Source: Cellvibrionaceae bacterium 1162T.S.0a.05 (GTDB taxonomy: Bacteria > Pseudomonadota > Gammaproteobacteria > Pseudomonadales > Cellvibrionaceae). From it: 64,000 nt of DNA. Made by a program: the position numbers and the translations under genes. A model generated the notes under the pieces. The model made no database searches. It worked only from the letters and a program-made list of their open reading frames with translations, and was not told where the DNA came from. Location of the stretch: assembly GCA_000964245.1 (NCBI GenBank), contig LANB01000001.1:785501-849500 (forward strand). Reading direction: 5' to 3'. Shown here one piece after another: positions 25,370-36,300 of this stretch; the first letter of the stretch is position 1, and each line of letters opens with the position of its first letter.

Positions 25370-27085
25370 TTAAATTTCTTCAGTTTTTTGGCCAATTGCA
25401 TTCACGTCCAGATAATTGCCTGTTAATCCTGTTTCTGAACTGTCCAGATACAATTCAAACGCGCCAGCCGTGCTAATACCAATGCTTGTTGGATAGAAAA
25501 TCACAACGTCCTCATCCTTGACCAACCCAACGCCCGGCACTTCTGTATCACAGATAAAACTCAAGAGCAGGCTACCGTCATCCAGCAATTTGAATGCATC
25601 TACGTCGGCATGGCCTAAACCAACATCTGATCCATCAAAATACTTTGCATAAGAACCGTCGACCTCATTGAAAACAACAATGTCTTCATCTGCGTACCAA
25701 ACACCATTCACGTTTTGCGATGAGGTGAAGCTGAAATAGAGCTCTACGTTTCCGCACAAGCCATCACCATCGATATCATTTTGTGGATCAAGCGGGCATG
25801 GGTCCTGCTCATTGAATAGACCGTCGCCATCATCGTCAGTACCCGTCGGCAGGGAATCCTGAAACTGGAACGCGTTAATGTCTGAACATTGGCCGGTTAG
25901 CCCATTTGCACTGCCATCAAAAAACATCTCAAAACTACCGGCTGTGTCGTCACCCAAAGCACTAGGCACAAAACGTATAATGTCTGCGTCGTCAATTACG
26001 CCCAAACCGGAGACATTAAAATTCTTGGTAATGCTCAAAAGTAAATCGTCACCCAGTGTTTCTGAAAATGCATCGACATTCGCATATTTCAAGCCCACAT
26101 CGGAGCCGTCAAAAACAACGGAAAGACTATTTGTTTCTTCGTCAAGTGCCAGAATATCTTCGTTTGCAAATTGATTCGCACCCTGGAAAGCCGTACAGGC
26201 CACGCTCAAGAAAGTTGTTGTTACCAGTTCGGGACCGCCCATGGTTTGACATTGAAAGCTGCCCGCCTTGAGAAACAACCAGGTATCGAAGGCTTCATCC
26301 AATACATCACCAACAGCAAATTTCATATGATTATTGCCAGGCAAAAGATCGCCCGTCGCAGTCAAGACTGTAGTGAGTCCGTCAGCTTCAATATTGATAC
26401 TGCCGCCGCCATCCTGGATATCATTATTAATAAACAAACCACAATTGGGCTCGCTGGAATTAGGGTCATAGGGGTTGCCACAATTTATATTGGAGATAGA
26501 CACCGGCAAACCGCCGCTTCCTGGAATCGTTGCAATGTTGTCGCCATTTAGAGAAAAGCCAAACACATCATTCGCTCCCTCACCCACAAATTCATTAAAC
26601 TCTTCCGAAGCCATGACGTATTCAAGACTTACAGTATCCGCCATGGGGCATTGAAAATCGAATTCAAGTACGCATGCATCAAAGGTAATCTCAAAAGGAA
26701 TCAAACTATCCAAAAAAGGATCGCCCGCCGTAAAAAATTCCCCGGTTGTCTCATCTGAGCTGTTTGGACCAACGGCATCAATCACCTCACCCGTTCCAAG
26801 CACAACGCCATTGTCAAAACCAAGCACACCCGAACCGAGTCCGTTTCCGCCCAGGAACAAGCCAATACAACGCGAGTCGCCAGTAATACTTGCATTGCTG
26901 ACTACCGCACTATTTCCAGGCCCAAGAATCTCGTCAACAATTTCAGAAACGACCACGCCTCCTGTATTCATATCGCTTACACTGAGTTGCGCATGCGCAA
27001 AAAATGGAAAAATAACTGCAATCAAGATTGCGCTTAAACGCGGCGCAGCATTTCGATACCATGCTTTTTCATTTTCATCGTTCAT
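25370..27085 (-). CDS. Secreted choice-of-anchor-L protein with repeated DGSDVGL modules
   Basis: The ATG at 27083-27085 gives 571 residues, with AGGTG about 10 bp upstream; a GTG four codons earlier lacks a ribosome site. After the signal peptide (ending FFAHA) comes a choice-of-anchor-L domain (about 20-260). It has the typical GFDNGVVLGTGEV, LEFDFQCPMADTVSLEYVMASEE and FVGEGANDVFGFSL. Two copies of a roughly 90-residue module follow, marked FDGSDVGL...VDAF...LLLS and DDADIIRF / DEDVVIF...TAG.FE(M/L). They are separated by a calcium-type linker, DDDGDGLFNEQDPCPLD. Choice-of-anchor domains occur in surface-sorted proteins, but no C-terminal sorting signal is visible, so this one is probably released or held by its neighbour. 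Confidence 0.85.
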   Translation of the reverse strand: MNDENEKAWYRNAAPRLSAILIAVIFPFFAHAQLSVSDMNTGGVVVSEIVDEILGPGNSAVVSNASITGDSRCIGLFLGGNGLGSGVLGFDNGVVLGTGEVIDAVGPNSSDETTGEFFTAGDPFLDSLIPFEITFDACVLEFDFQCPMADTVSLEYVMASEEFNEFVGEGANDVFGFSLNGDNIATIPGSGGLPVSISNINCGNPYDPNSSEPNCGLFINNDIQDGGGSINIEADGLTTVLTATGDLLPGNNHMKFAVGDVLDEAFDTWLFLKAGSFQCQTMGGPELVTTTFLSVACTAFQGANQFANEDILALDEETNSLSVVFDGSDVGLKYANVDAFSETLGDDLLLSITKNFNVSGLGVIDDADIIRFVPSALGDDTAGSFEMFFDGSANGLTGQCSDINAFQFQDSLPTGTDDDGDGLFNEQDPCPLDPQNDIDGDGLCGNVELYFSFTSSQNVNGVWYADEDIVVFNEVDGSYAKYFDGSDVGLGHADVDAFKLLDDGSLLLSFICDTEVPGVGLVKDEDVVIFYPTSIGISTAGAFELYLDSSETGLTGNYLDVNAIGQKTEEI

Positions 27086-27716
27086 CCTGTCTATCACCTA
27101 TATTTGGGATTAATATTAAACGAGCCCACTACAGAAAACGCCAAACATAGCTAATTCCTTTTAGCTAAATCAATTAAACAATCAATACATTGATATAAGT
27201 CGACGCTCAAACGCCAGGCCCAAACTGCCAAAAAAAGTCTGTCCGAATTAGTCTTATTTAACAATCTGTATGTTTTTAAATGCAAAGCAATTAATGTTTT
27301 TTGTCGTTGTAATTATGAATTGTATTTTTTACGCATTGCCTTTAAAAATTAATCGCTATTAAATAATTTTTTTCATAACAAATAATCGGGAACTCAATAA
27401 ACAAATATCTGCACCTGCCACATATTTATCCAGGATGAAAACGCCAAAAAGAAACTTTCCGTGCCACCGCTAATAGCGAAAAAGGCTAAAAAATCTGCCT
27501 TAGGTTTATAGTTATATAAGAACAAAAAAAGCGTCACATTTATTTGCATCAGCGTTTTTTTTCTTTGCCAATGTGCATACCCTCGACTTTAATATAGGTT
27601 TGAAGAGCTTTGCTTTTCAGCCCGACGTAACCCTCACTTGTCTCACAGCTCCGGGAAAATCAGAGGGATTGCTGTTCGGCTTCCGAACCCTGAAGTTTTT
27701 AAAGTGTTGTTTTGTC
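27086..27716. other. Long AT-rich divergent intergenic region
   Basis: These 631 bp separate the choice-of-anchor-L operon from the PilY1-like gene. The sequence is AT-rich with runs of T and A and should contain both promoters. The PilY1 frame is open back to 27573, but that extension is cysteine-rich and precedes the signal peptide. No RNA or other gene was recognised. Confidence 0.5.
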
Positions 27717-30700
27717 ATGAAGTCAACAAGTAAATTAGCGTGTTTTTTCTCGGTATTCGCTACCGTATTTTCTCTACCAACTCAGGCAGACGACACGGAT
27801 ATTTATTTAAGCGCCAGCGCTTCCGGTAACGCTCCCTATGTGATGTTTACTCTGGATTATCGCCAGGATCTAAGCGGTCCTTTTTGCAGAGATAAAGGCA
27901 GTGCCGCCGGGCGCTGTGTAAACATGCTTAACACACCCGAAACTTTTGGTTTTTTACAAGCGCTGGACGTTATGGTAAATGGCGTTCCCAGCGGCCCCTC
28001 AGATGGCGACGCTGACGGCGACGGCTTGCGCGATTCCGCAGCCGATATGAGCGACTTTGAAGCCTCTAAAATTCAATCGCTGGTCGCCGTTGTTCGCGCC
28101 CTATTCGAGGATTTAAGCGGCGTCCATGTCGGCTTGATGATTTCGAATGAAGATAGCGGCGGAACAATTTTAAGGGGTTACAAGGAGTTTCAGGCCGGCG
28201 ATGGCAACAATGCCAAACAGGAGCTTATTGATATTTTACTGGCATTGCCTATGCCAACTACGGGCAGCCGTTATCACGAAAGCCAGCCGAAAGAACTGCA
28301 CTACGAATGGTTTCGTTATATCAATGGTGGCGCAGTCATTTACGGCGATCAAACGGCAAATAATTTCGATGGCACCAATACTCCGCCACCGGACCCAACG
28401 GTATTTAGCGGCGGTAACTACGTTTCTCCCTTCACGGCGACCCCCTCTGCATTTGAGTGCACGAACTTTTATGAGATTTACGCAACGTCCGGTAATGAAA
28501 CCGGTAGCGATTCCGATCTCACTGCAGAAATCACTGCCGATATGAATAGTGCTTCGGCAGCGAAATTCGAAGACATGGTCAGTTACATGTCAAACAACGA
28601 CATGTTGACCGCCACACCGGGCGACCAGACTTTAAAATCCTGGTACATTCAAATTGGTAGCGCCGCAACATTCACGGATGATTGGGCTGAAGCCGCAGGA
28701 ACCGATGATCAATATATGGAACTTTCCGGAAATGCCGTCGATTTAGTGAATATCAAAAATGTACTCGAAAGCGTTTTTACCGAAGCCAACAGCACTAGCG
28801 CGTCATTCGCCACCACAACAGTTCCCGTCAATATCTTTAATCGCGCCGAAGCAATGGATAATATTTTTATCGCCATGTTCGAACCACAATCCACGGAACG
28901 CTGGCCGGGAAATATTAAAAAGTTCAAATTGAGCGATCCGGATCTGGATTTCGATTTCGACTACGTTATCGATCAAAATAACAACCGGGCTTTCGACAGC
29001 GACGACGGCCTAATTAAATACAGCGCACTGAGCTTCTGGACTGATGCAGGTGCACTACCCACTGCGGATCCAGATAAAGGTGAAATTGCAGGGCGAGATG
29101 GACGCACCGTCTCTCGCGGTGGTGCCGGCCAAAAAATTCCGGGCTTTACCAGTGATGATGTTGGAACATTAAATTCTGAAGGCAAACGCCAGGTTTTTGT
29201 TGAACCCGCAAGTGGTACAACGTTCGAAAATTTCGATGCCGATACCACCACGGCAACCGCACTTCAAAGCCTATTGGGTGCAGCGGATGTCGCAAGTGCG
29301 CAGGAATTAATTTCCTGGGCCCGAGGCCAGGATGTAGACGACGAAGACGGCGATACCCTCACCAATGATACTCGCCCCTGGCTTATGGGCGACATCATCC
29401 ATTCCAGCCCACTTCCGATTAGTTACGGCACAACAGGTGGCTACAGCACCACCAACCCCAATATCCGTTTATTTTTCGGTAGCAACAATGGATTTTTTCA
29501 TATTATTCAAAACACCAGTACTGCCGGAACAGAAACCGGCAGTGAAATTTTTTCTTTTATTCCTCGTGAGCTATTAGGCAATTTACAAGCTCTTCGATCC
29601 AATGCGGGAAGCAGTACTTTTCCCAGCAGCAGTAGCGCACACCCCTACGGTATGGATGGCGAACCCGTCGCACTCGTCGTTGATGCTGACAATAATATTG
29701 ATTTGGACGGCAGCGATGAGGTGTATATTTATACCGGCATGCGCCGTGGCGGTAAGAGTTACTACGCTCTTGATGCCAGCGACCCCGGAAGCAACCCTTC
29801 TCTTCTATGGAAAATAAGCAAAACTGTCTCCGGCGATTTTGATGAACTTGGCTATACATTTTCCACGCCTCGTGTTGCCAAAGTGCGTTTTGAAAGTACG
29901 CCGCGCGATGTCCTTATTTTCGCTGGCGGTTTCGATCTCAACAAGGACGGAAGCGCTGGGAGTATCGCACGCGGACCTGATGCAGAGGGCAATGCCATTT
30001 ACATTGTCGATGCACGAACAGGCGCTTTGGTCTGGAAAGCCACAGGTGTCCTGAACTCGAATTCCAACACCATACTTTATGAAAGTGAATTAACGCATAG
30101 CATTCCTTCTTCTGTGACCACACTCGACAGCAATGGCAACGGCATCGTCGATAGACTGTATGTGGGCGATACCGGCAGTGTGTTGTGGCGAGTCGATTTA
30201 CCGGAAGGCACTGCGTCCGATCATCGCTTGAACAATTGGAGCATTACTAAACTGGGTGACTTTTATAACCCCTCCGGAAGCCAGGATCGTCGCTTTTTTC
30301 ACGCACCAGAAGTTGTGCAAACCAAAGACAGCACAGGGGCGTATGACGGAATTCTTCTCGTCACTGGTGATCGCGCGAACCCGACTGAAACTCGCGATAC
30401 GAATTTTATTTTTTACGTAAAAGACAGAAACATTACGTCCGGCTCCCCCCCAACCCCCGCTTCGGTCGGTGCCGGGGTGTTTGATATGACAAGTATTGCA
30501 GACACAACAGGCTGTGTTGCCGCTGCCTGCTCACTACTCGATTACAGCAACGGCTGGATGATAGAACTCACCGGCAGGGGTGAAAAAGGTTTGTCGGCGC
30601 CACTGGTGGCGGGTGGCAAAGCCTTTTTAACAACTTATTTACCCAATCGCGGTGGTAGCGCCTGCGCACCGGCTGAAGGTAGCGGACAACTTTACACGCT

Positions 30701-30932
30701 TAACCTCGCCGACGGCACTGCTGCATTTGGCCCAAATCGACAGCAGGGCATTGGGGCGGGCATTCCATCAGACGTCAAAGCCATCGGACAGGATACTTTA
30801 ATCATTCCTGGCTCGGGCATTGTGAATCCGTATGGTGGCGCATCGTCATCGTCCAAACAGAAAGCGATCGAAGCTGGCGGTAAATCCCGTTACGTACTTT
30901 ACTGGACGTCGCCGGGTTATGACTCACTCTAA
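27717..30932 (+). CDS. PilY1-like type IV pilus tip/adhesin protein
   Basis: The start at ATG 27717 gives 1071 residues beginning with signal peptide MKSTSKLACFFSVFATVFSLPTQA. The C-terminal half is the PilY1/PilC beta-propeller, with DEVYIYTGMRRGGKSYYALD, LLWKISKTVSGDF, and LDSNGNGIVDRLYVGDTG followed by VLWRVDL. This last is the calcium-binding loop region that in Pseudomonas controls pilus retraction. The N-terminal half occupies the place of the von Willebrand A-like domain, but its APYVMFTLDYRQDLSG lacks a clean DxSxS metal motif. PilY1 genes normally sit beside minor pilins (fimU, pilV, pilW, pilX); none is present. Instead, two paralogous secreted proteins follow on the opposite strand. 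A dedicated adhesin rather than the housekeeping PilY1 is possible. Confidence 0.85.
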   Translation: MKSTSKLACFFSVFATVFSLPTQADDTDIYLSASASGNAPYVMFTLDYRQDLSGPFCRDKGSAAGRCVNMLNTPETFGFLQALDVMVNGVPSGPSDGDADGDGLRDSAADMSDFEASKIQSLVAVVRALFEDLSGVHVGLMISNEDSGGTILRGYKEFQAGDGNNAKQELIDILLALPMPTTGSRYHESQPKELHYEWFRYINGGAVIYGDQTANNFDGTNTPPPDPTVFSGGNYVSPFTATPSAFECTNFYEIYATSGNETGSDSDLTAEITADMNSASAAKFEDMVSYMSNNDMLTATPGDQTLKSWYIQIGSAATFTDDWAEAAGTDDQYMELSGNAVDLVNIKNVLESVFTEANSTSASFATTTVPVNIFNRAEAMDNIFIAMFEPQSTERWPGNIKKFKLSDPDLDFDFDYVIDQNNNRAFDSDDGLIKYSALSFWTDAGALPTADPDKGEIAGRDGRTVSRGGAGQKIPGFTSDDVGTLNSEGKRQVFVEPASGTTFENFDADTTTATALQSLLGAADVASAQELISWARGQDVDDEDGDTLTNDTRPWLMGDIIHSSPLPISYGTTGGYSTTNPNIRLFFGSNNGFFHIIQNTSTAGTETGSEIFSFIPRELLGNLQALRSNAGSSTFPSSSSAHPYGMDGEPVALVVDADNNIDLDGSDEVYIYTGMRRGGKSYYALDASDPGSNPSLLWKISKTVSGDFDELGYTFSTPRVAKVRFESTPRDVLIFAGGFDLNKDGSAGSIARGPDAEGNAIYIVDARTGALVWKATGVLNSNSNTILYESELTHSIPSSVTTLDSNGNGIVDRLYVGDTGSVLWRVDLPEGTASDHRLNNWSITKLGDFYNPSGSQDRRFFHAPEVVQTKDSTGAYDGILLVTGDRANPTETRDTNFIFYVKDRNITSGSPPTPASVGAGVFDMTSIADTTGCVAAACSLLDYSNGWMIELTGRGEKGLSAPLVAGGKAFLTTYLPNRGGSACAPAEGSGQLYTLNLADGTAAFGPNRQQGIGAGIPSDVKAIGQDTLIIPGSGIVNPYGGASSSSKQKAIEAGGKSRYVLYWTSPGYDSL

Positions 30933-30943
30933 AATTTCCGCTT

Positions 30944-31855
30944 TCAAGGAATATAAACCAAAGAAGGCGGCGATGATTTAAACACGGGGTAGTCACTGGT
31001 TTCTTCGCGTTTAAAACTCACAGTCATTCCCATGCAGGCAAACATGTCTGCCGCATACCCGCATTCCTCATCGACATCCGCTTCGACAAAATACATTACT
31101 GTCACTTGCATCGATGTCCCCTGAGAATAATGACCGAGATTGGCAGTGACCCATTTCCCTGCAGCAACTTCAGTTGCATGGTTAAAAGCCCAGGGAGCGC
31201 CGAGTGTATCGATAACATACTGCGTGCCGTTTTTCGCATTCGCAGGTGCAATGCGCATTGCTTCGCTCCACCAAACAGGATAACCATTCACCAACACTTG
31301 TGCTTTGATGCGTCCACGGTAAGGTCCTTTACCACTAAATTCAAAGCGTCCATCGAGGACAGCTTCCGGAATTCGAAATTTTAAAGACACATTGCGTGTG
31401 CCATACCCTGGAACAATATAGTTGGTTCGCCAGGAGGCAGTACCGTAAGCGGTACCTTCACCATTCACCGTAACTGTTAACGCTGGCACCGCCTTGTCAC
31501 TCATGCGCGCCCAACCCTGGGTAGAATTTTCAGCAACCGTAAAATCGATAAAACCCAACTGCTGAATATTGGCTGGCGCGATATTCAGATTGGGGTCATA
31601 CGCCTGGTTATCGATAAGTACCCCGTACTTTGCGAGTATGTCTTGATTGAAACCCCGCTCTGCCTGCTCGTTAAATTTGGTTCCTGTATGAGGGTTATTC
31701 ATCCAAAATTGAATTGCTGTTTGATAGTCGAGCTTATCCAACGGCGTGCTGATGCTGATTTTGTTAACATCCTCCCACTCTTCAAAATCCCCCGGTGGCG
31801 CCGCTGATGCAGGAGAAAAACAGGCTGACAATAAAAAAATCCATAAAATTCGCAT
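30944..31855 (-). CDS. Secreted protein, paralogue of the next gene, function unknown
   Basis: This 303-residue protein has signal peptide MRILWIFLLSACFSPASA. The mature chain is rich in aromatic and small residues and looks like beta-structure: SWRTNYIVPGYGTRNVSLKF, a segment RGRIKAQVLVNGYPVWW, and near the end FVEADVDEECGYAADMFACMG with three cysteines. The order GTR-N/D, a beta stretch, then VNG-PVWW / VDG-LVWH and YF/VV-E/Q-T/A-DV is shared with the 31888-32931 product, so the two are diverged duplicates. It ends 11 bp from the convergent PilY1-like gene and lies 32 bp downstream of its paralogue, in one operon. I do not recognise the family; a surface complex with the PilY1-like protein is plausible. 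Confidence 0.65.
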   Translation of the reverse strand: MRILWIFLLSACFSPASAAPPGDFEEWEDVNKISISTPLDKLDYQTAIQFWMNNPHTGTKFNEQAERGFNQDILAKYGVLIDNQAYDPNLNIAPANIQQLGFIDFTVAENSTQGWARMSDKAVPALTVTVNGEGTAYGTASWRTNYIVPGYGTRNVSLKFRIPEAVLDGRFEFSGKGPYRGRIKAQVLVNGYPVWWSEAMRIAPANAKNGTQYVIDTLGAPWAFNHATEVAAGKWVTANLGHYSQGTSMQVTVMYFVEADVDEECGYAADMFACMGMTVSFKREETSDYPVFKSSPPSLVYIP

Positions 31856-31887
31856 TTCACTAACCTCCAGTGTTAGTCAAAAAAATG

Positions 31888-32931
31888 TTAAATCCTGATT
31901 TTGAAATCCCAGTCCCAATCAATGGGAATGACGTACATTGGTAGCAGCGATGTAGAAAAAATATCAAAGGTCGCCTTACCTTCGAGCGCGGAGGGCAAGT
32001 CTCTTCCTGCTGTTGCGACCTGGCAGTCACGCTGGTAGTACGTGTCGGGATATGAGCTGTAGTCGTCTTCACAATCTTCCGCGATGGTTTCAACATCGGT
32101 TTGCACAACGTAATCCAGAATAAACGTTTCTCCGGGTTGATAACGGCCGACATAAATGTAGTACAAGTCATTAACTGCATCTTCCCCCCAAACCTGTTTC
32201 ATTCCATACAAGTTGGATACCTCATCACGCCGGTGAATTGTATTGGCGCTATGCCAAACAAGCAGACCATCGACAAACACTTCAACACTTGAACGCACCA
32301 GGGCTTCATTGTCACCCGCTGCTATGGGCTGCTCACCGGAAGGCCCGCCAATATACGTTGCCGGGTGCAAATAGTTTTTCTCTTTGGGGGCAGGTAGCCG
32401 AATAAAAAATTCACGACTGGATGATGCCTGGTTTTGCACAACAACGTGATACGCCAAAGCCGCAGTCGGGTTGCCCGACATTTGTACCGAGGCTTTAATG
32501 TCGCGCGTGCCTCGCGTGTAGGCAACCTGGGATTTTTGCCAGTAATTGGTGTTGAAATAAACCGGGTCACCGTATTTTTGTTCGTTGGCCGGTGTGGATT
32601 CGATGTTTAAAAATGTTGCTGGTGATGGCGGCGAATTTACAGGCACGCCAGGCCAGGTTGAAGGCAGCAAGGTCCATGCTGCTGGCGCAGTCAATCTACC
32701 GGCAGAGCGCTGAAGGTAGGCGCACGCAGTACCGCAGTACACTCTGCTTGCGCTATTGAAACTACTCCAGGAAATTGTGGTGGTTTGCCCTTGTGCGGCG
32801 AGCGAGCGATTGACTTTGTGTTCATCAAGAGCCAAAACTGATTCACTTAAGCTCACAAGCAAAACGATTTTGAAAACCAGACTCTTGAAGCGTGCTAAGT
32901 GCGTCCATTTCAAATCAATGCATTTAATCAT
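31888..32931 (-). CDS. Secreted protein, paralogue of 30944-31855, function unknown
   Basis: This 347-residue protein starts at ATG 32929-32931 after a clear GGAGGG site. A hydrophobic export signal (SLVFKIVLLVSLSESVLA) comes after an unusually long charged N-region. Shared features with its partner are YTRGTRDIKASVQMSG, SVEVFVDGLLVWHSANTI, and YVGRYQPGETFILDYVVQTD followed by DVETIAEDCEDD. An extra N-terminal piece has a C-x4-C pair (YCGTACAY). It is the first gene of a two-gene operon that converges on the PilY1-like gene. No known domain was recognised. Confidence 0.65.
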   Translation of the reverse strand: MIKCIDLKWTHLARFKSLVFKIVLLVSLSESVLALDEHKVNRSLAAQGQTTTISWSSFNSASRVYCGTACAYLQRSAGRLTAPAAWTLLPSTWPGVPVNSPPSPATFLNIESTPANEQKYGDPVYFNTNYWQKSQVAYTRGTRDIKASVQMSGNPTAALAYHVVVQNQASSSREFFIRLPAPKEKNYLHPATYIGGPSGEQPIAAGDNEALVRSSVEVFVDGLLVWHSANTIHRRDEVSNLYGMKQVWGEDAVNDLYYIYVGRYQPGETFILDYVVQTDVETIAEDCEDDYSSYPDTYYQRDCQVATAGRDLPSALEGKATFDIFSTSLLPMYVIPIDWDWDFKIRI

Positions 32932-33339
32932 GCGACCCTCCTTGGGTAGTGATGCTAATGTCGTGTTGCGAAAAGATTGTGCCCAAGTGGGCAGGCAATT
33001 GCTGTTAAATATTTACATTCGGCACTTGACCGTTTGAGGCCGCCAGCCTAATTCAAATGCCAGGGTAAATTCCCCGGTACTGATACCTGGTTTTGCATTT
33101 CAGACTACGGATTTTTCAAACATCAACACCGACTCCAACACCAGCGAGAAGGACTGAAGACCGGAAAAGCCTCTGTTCATTGAGCGCAGGATGCACAGGA
33201 AGAGACTTTGCACGCGATTCGGCGGGTTCTGCCAATATGATATTTCTAATAATATAATGTTTCAAATATGGGATATTATGTTTTTATCTTATTATTATAT
33301 CCCGATTTTAGAACATTAAACAAAAGAAGAATATAGGCG
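32932..33339. other. Intergenic region with AT-rich dyads
   Basis: This 408-bp region lies upstream of the paralogue operon and beyond the end of the hybrid kinase gene. Near 33239-33302 it is extremely AT-rich and holds overlapping inverted repeats, for example GGGATAT (about 33270) with ATATCCC (about 33298). It could contain the operon promoter. No gene was recognised. Confidence 0.45.
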
Positions 33340-36300
33340 TCAATTCGCTTGTGGGCCAAAGTGCTGCTGTAAGACCTCGGAAAAACGTTGATTTTCTGAC
33401 TGCAACAGCCCGAAGCAAGGTAACAGACCTTCAAGGCTCTCGCGCTTTGCAGCCTCTTCAATTTCACTGCACAGGGCCTGCATTCTCATCGCCCCAAGAT
33501 TCGCCGCGACGCCCTTGAGCTCATGGGCAGCCTCCTGAATTTTCCATGCATCTTGCGCCTGGATATTTTCCTGCAACCGCGCCAACATGTCTGGAGAATT
33601 CGCATTGAAAGAATCGGCTACACGTTTTGCGCGCTGACGATTTTTACGGAAACGCCTGTAAAAATTTTCCTGATCCCAGCAAGGCAATTCCAACATTGGC
33701 TCCTTCTCAATTGAGGCAACATTTCTGTCTGCTGTTTGCAGGGGCAACAACCAGCGTCGCAAACACGCCTCCAACATTTCAGGCTCAAGCGGCTTTGCCA
33801 AATAGTCATCCATACCTGCGCGAATACATTCCTCCCTATCACCCTTCATCGCATTCGCGGTAAGTGCCACTATTGGAACCCTGGTGTAATGTTCGCCACA
33901 TTCTCCGGCACGAATATTTCGTGTTGCGGTGTAGCCACTCATTTCCGGCATTTGGCAGTCCATAAGAATGAGTGTAAACACTTCATCTTGCGAACTTTCA
34001 CGCAAGGCCACAAGTGCCTCGTATCCATTTGCAGCCAGGTCACAACGCAAATCCAGGTCATCGAGCATAGCCTCCGCAACGGCCTGATTGACCTGGTTGT
34101 CTTCTACAAGAAGTATTCGCGTTTGCTTTGGCCATTTTTGAATCTCTGTTACGCCCTCACTGTGCAGAGCTTGCAAAAAGCCCTGAGTGATAAATTGGCT
34201 GTTGTCATTTTCATTCAGACTGACGACGGCGGATACGACATCAAACAAATCCCGGGTTGCGACAGGTTTGGTGAAAAACCCATTGAAACCAATTTCATAC
34301 AAGTCTTCTAAAGATTTACCGTCACTCACCGAGGTCATCATAACCAACTTCATTTTTGACAGCGCAGGATTACCGCGAACCAACATACCGAATTGATCAC
34401 CGGATTTTTGAGGCATATGGCGATCCACCAATACAACATCAAACAGCGCACCCAGGTTTTGCATACACAAGTTATACGCTTCATCAACGCTATACGCCTG
34501 CGAAATTTCGCACCCCCTATCCTCGAGCTGACATCGAAATACTTCCTGATTGGTGGCATTGTCATCCAGCACCAAAACTTTCAAGCCTCTCAAGTCTTTA
34601 TCGATTTGCGGCTTCAACATACTGGACCCTTTTTTCAACCGGGCTTTAAAATAAAATATACTGCCCTTGCCTGGCTCACTGTTTACACCGATTTCACCCC
34701 CCATCAACTCACAAAGCTTTTTACAAATTGCCAAGCCCAAGCCTGTACCGCCATATTGGCGCGTTATAGAAGCATCAACCTGGGTAAATGAGTCGAATAA
34801 AATGCCTTGTTTTTCGAGTGGAATGCCTATTCCGGTGTCTACAACCTCGCAAGAAAACACAACCTCACTGTCTACCTCGACGGTACCTGCGCGAATAACA
34901 ATCTGGCCTTCCGGGGTAAACTTTATGGCATTGTTTAACAGGTTCAGCAAAATCTGGCGCAAACGACCCGAATCACCAATGACAGAAGTATGTCGCAGCC
35001 CAAACAAGTCCAGAATAATCTCCAGCCCTTTTTCTTCGGCTCGAATCGAAAGCGACTGCGCTACCGACTGCAAGGTATCAGCAAGATTAAATTCAACGGC
35101 TTCGAAGTCCAACTTCCCTGCTTCAATTTTTGAAAAATCGAGAATGTCGTTAAGCACTGTCAGTAGGGTATGCGCACTGTCTTTTGCAATTTCCAGTTTG
35201 CGCTGCACATCTTGAGATAAATTGGTCCGCAAAGCCAAGCCGAGCATACCCAACACGCCGTTCAAGGGAGTACGAATTTCATGACTCATGGAGGCAAGAA
35301 ACTCACTTTTCGCTTTGTTGGCATTTTCCGCTGCAATTCGCGCTTCTTTTTGTGCTTTTATTGCCAGGCTTTGCTCAGTGATATCGTAATTTACACCAAC
35401 CATGCGCTTCGGCTTGCCATTCTCGTCAAAAATAACACTCGCAATTGCCTTTAGATAACGCAACTCGCTCCCCTGTTTGAATATGCGAAATTCGCAATCA
35501 AAAGGGGCTTCTTTTGCGAGCGCTCTAGCGATTTTTTTTCGTGTTATCTCAAGGTCGTCGGGGTGCACGTATCGTTCCCAGGAACTAAAGTTATTATTAA
35601 ATTCACCGGGCTCCATTCCATAGAGTGAAATCAGATGCTCGTCCCACTCAAGAGAATCATCTTCCAATACCCATTCCCACACACCTATTTTTGCAGCATT
35701 GGTTGCCAATTCAAGGCGCTGAGCAATGAGCGCTTGCTCCGAACGCGCCTGGTCCAGGCTCTCCTGATTGCGCTTAATCGCATCAATGTCCTGAAACAAT
35801 CCATAAACACGTTTCCCGGCGCCACTATTGGTATCAGGGATTCCTATCGCGCGAACCCATTTTTCCTTGCCCTTAGCGGTCACAATAATTAACTCTTCAT
35901 CATAAGGCCGCCCTTCAGTAACGCAACGCTCAAAAACTTCAGCGATTCGATTGCGACTCCAACCTTCCTTGTAAAAATTAATTCCCTCCTCGAGATCGGG
36001 AAGGTAACCGTCGGGGACTTCGTGTATTTCACCCGTGACACGACTCCAATTCACCTGCATTTTTTCGAGGTCCAACTCCCAGTGACCAATTTTTGCAGCG
36101 GCATTGGTTTTTTCCAGAATATCGCGAGTGCGAATGAGCTCAGTATTTTTCTGCGCCGCTCTTAAATTAGCTTCGCGCAGCGCAAACTCCAGCTCTTTTT
36201 GACGTTGAATATCGATGTGTGTCCCGACAACACGACGAGGAGATTTATCGTCTAACCACTCAACGGCCTTACCACGTGAAAGCACCCATTTGTAGGCACC

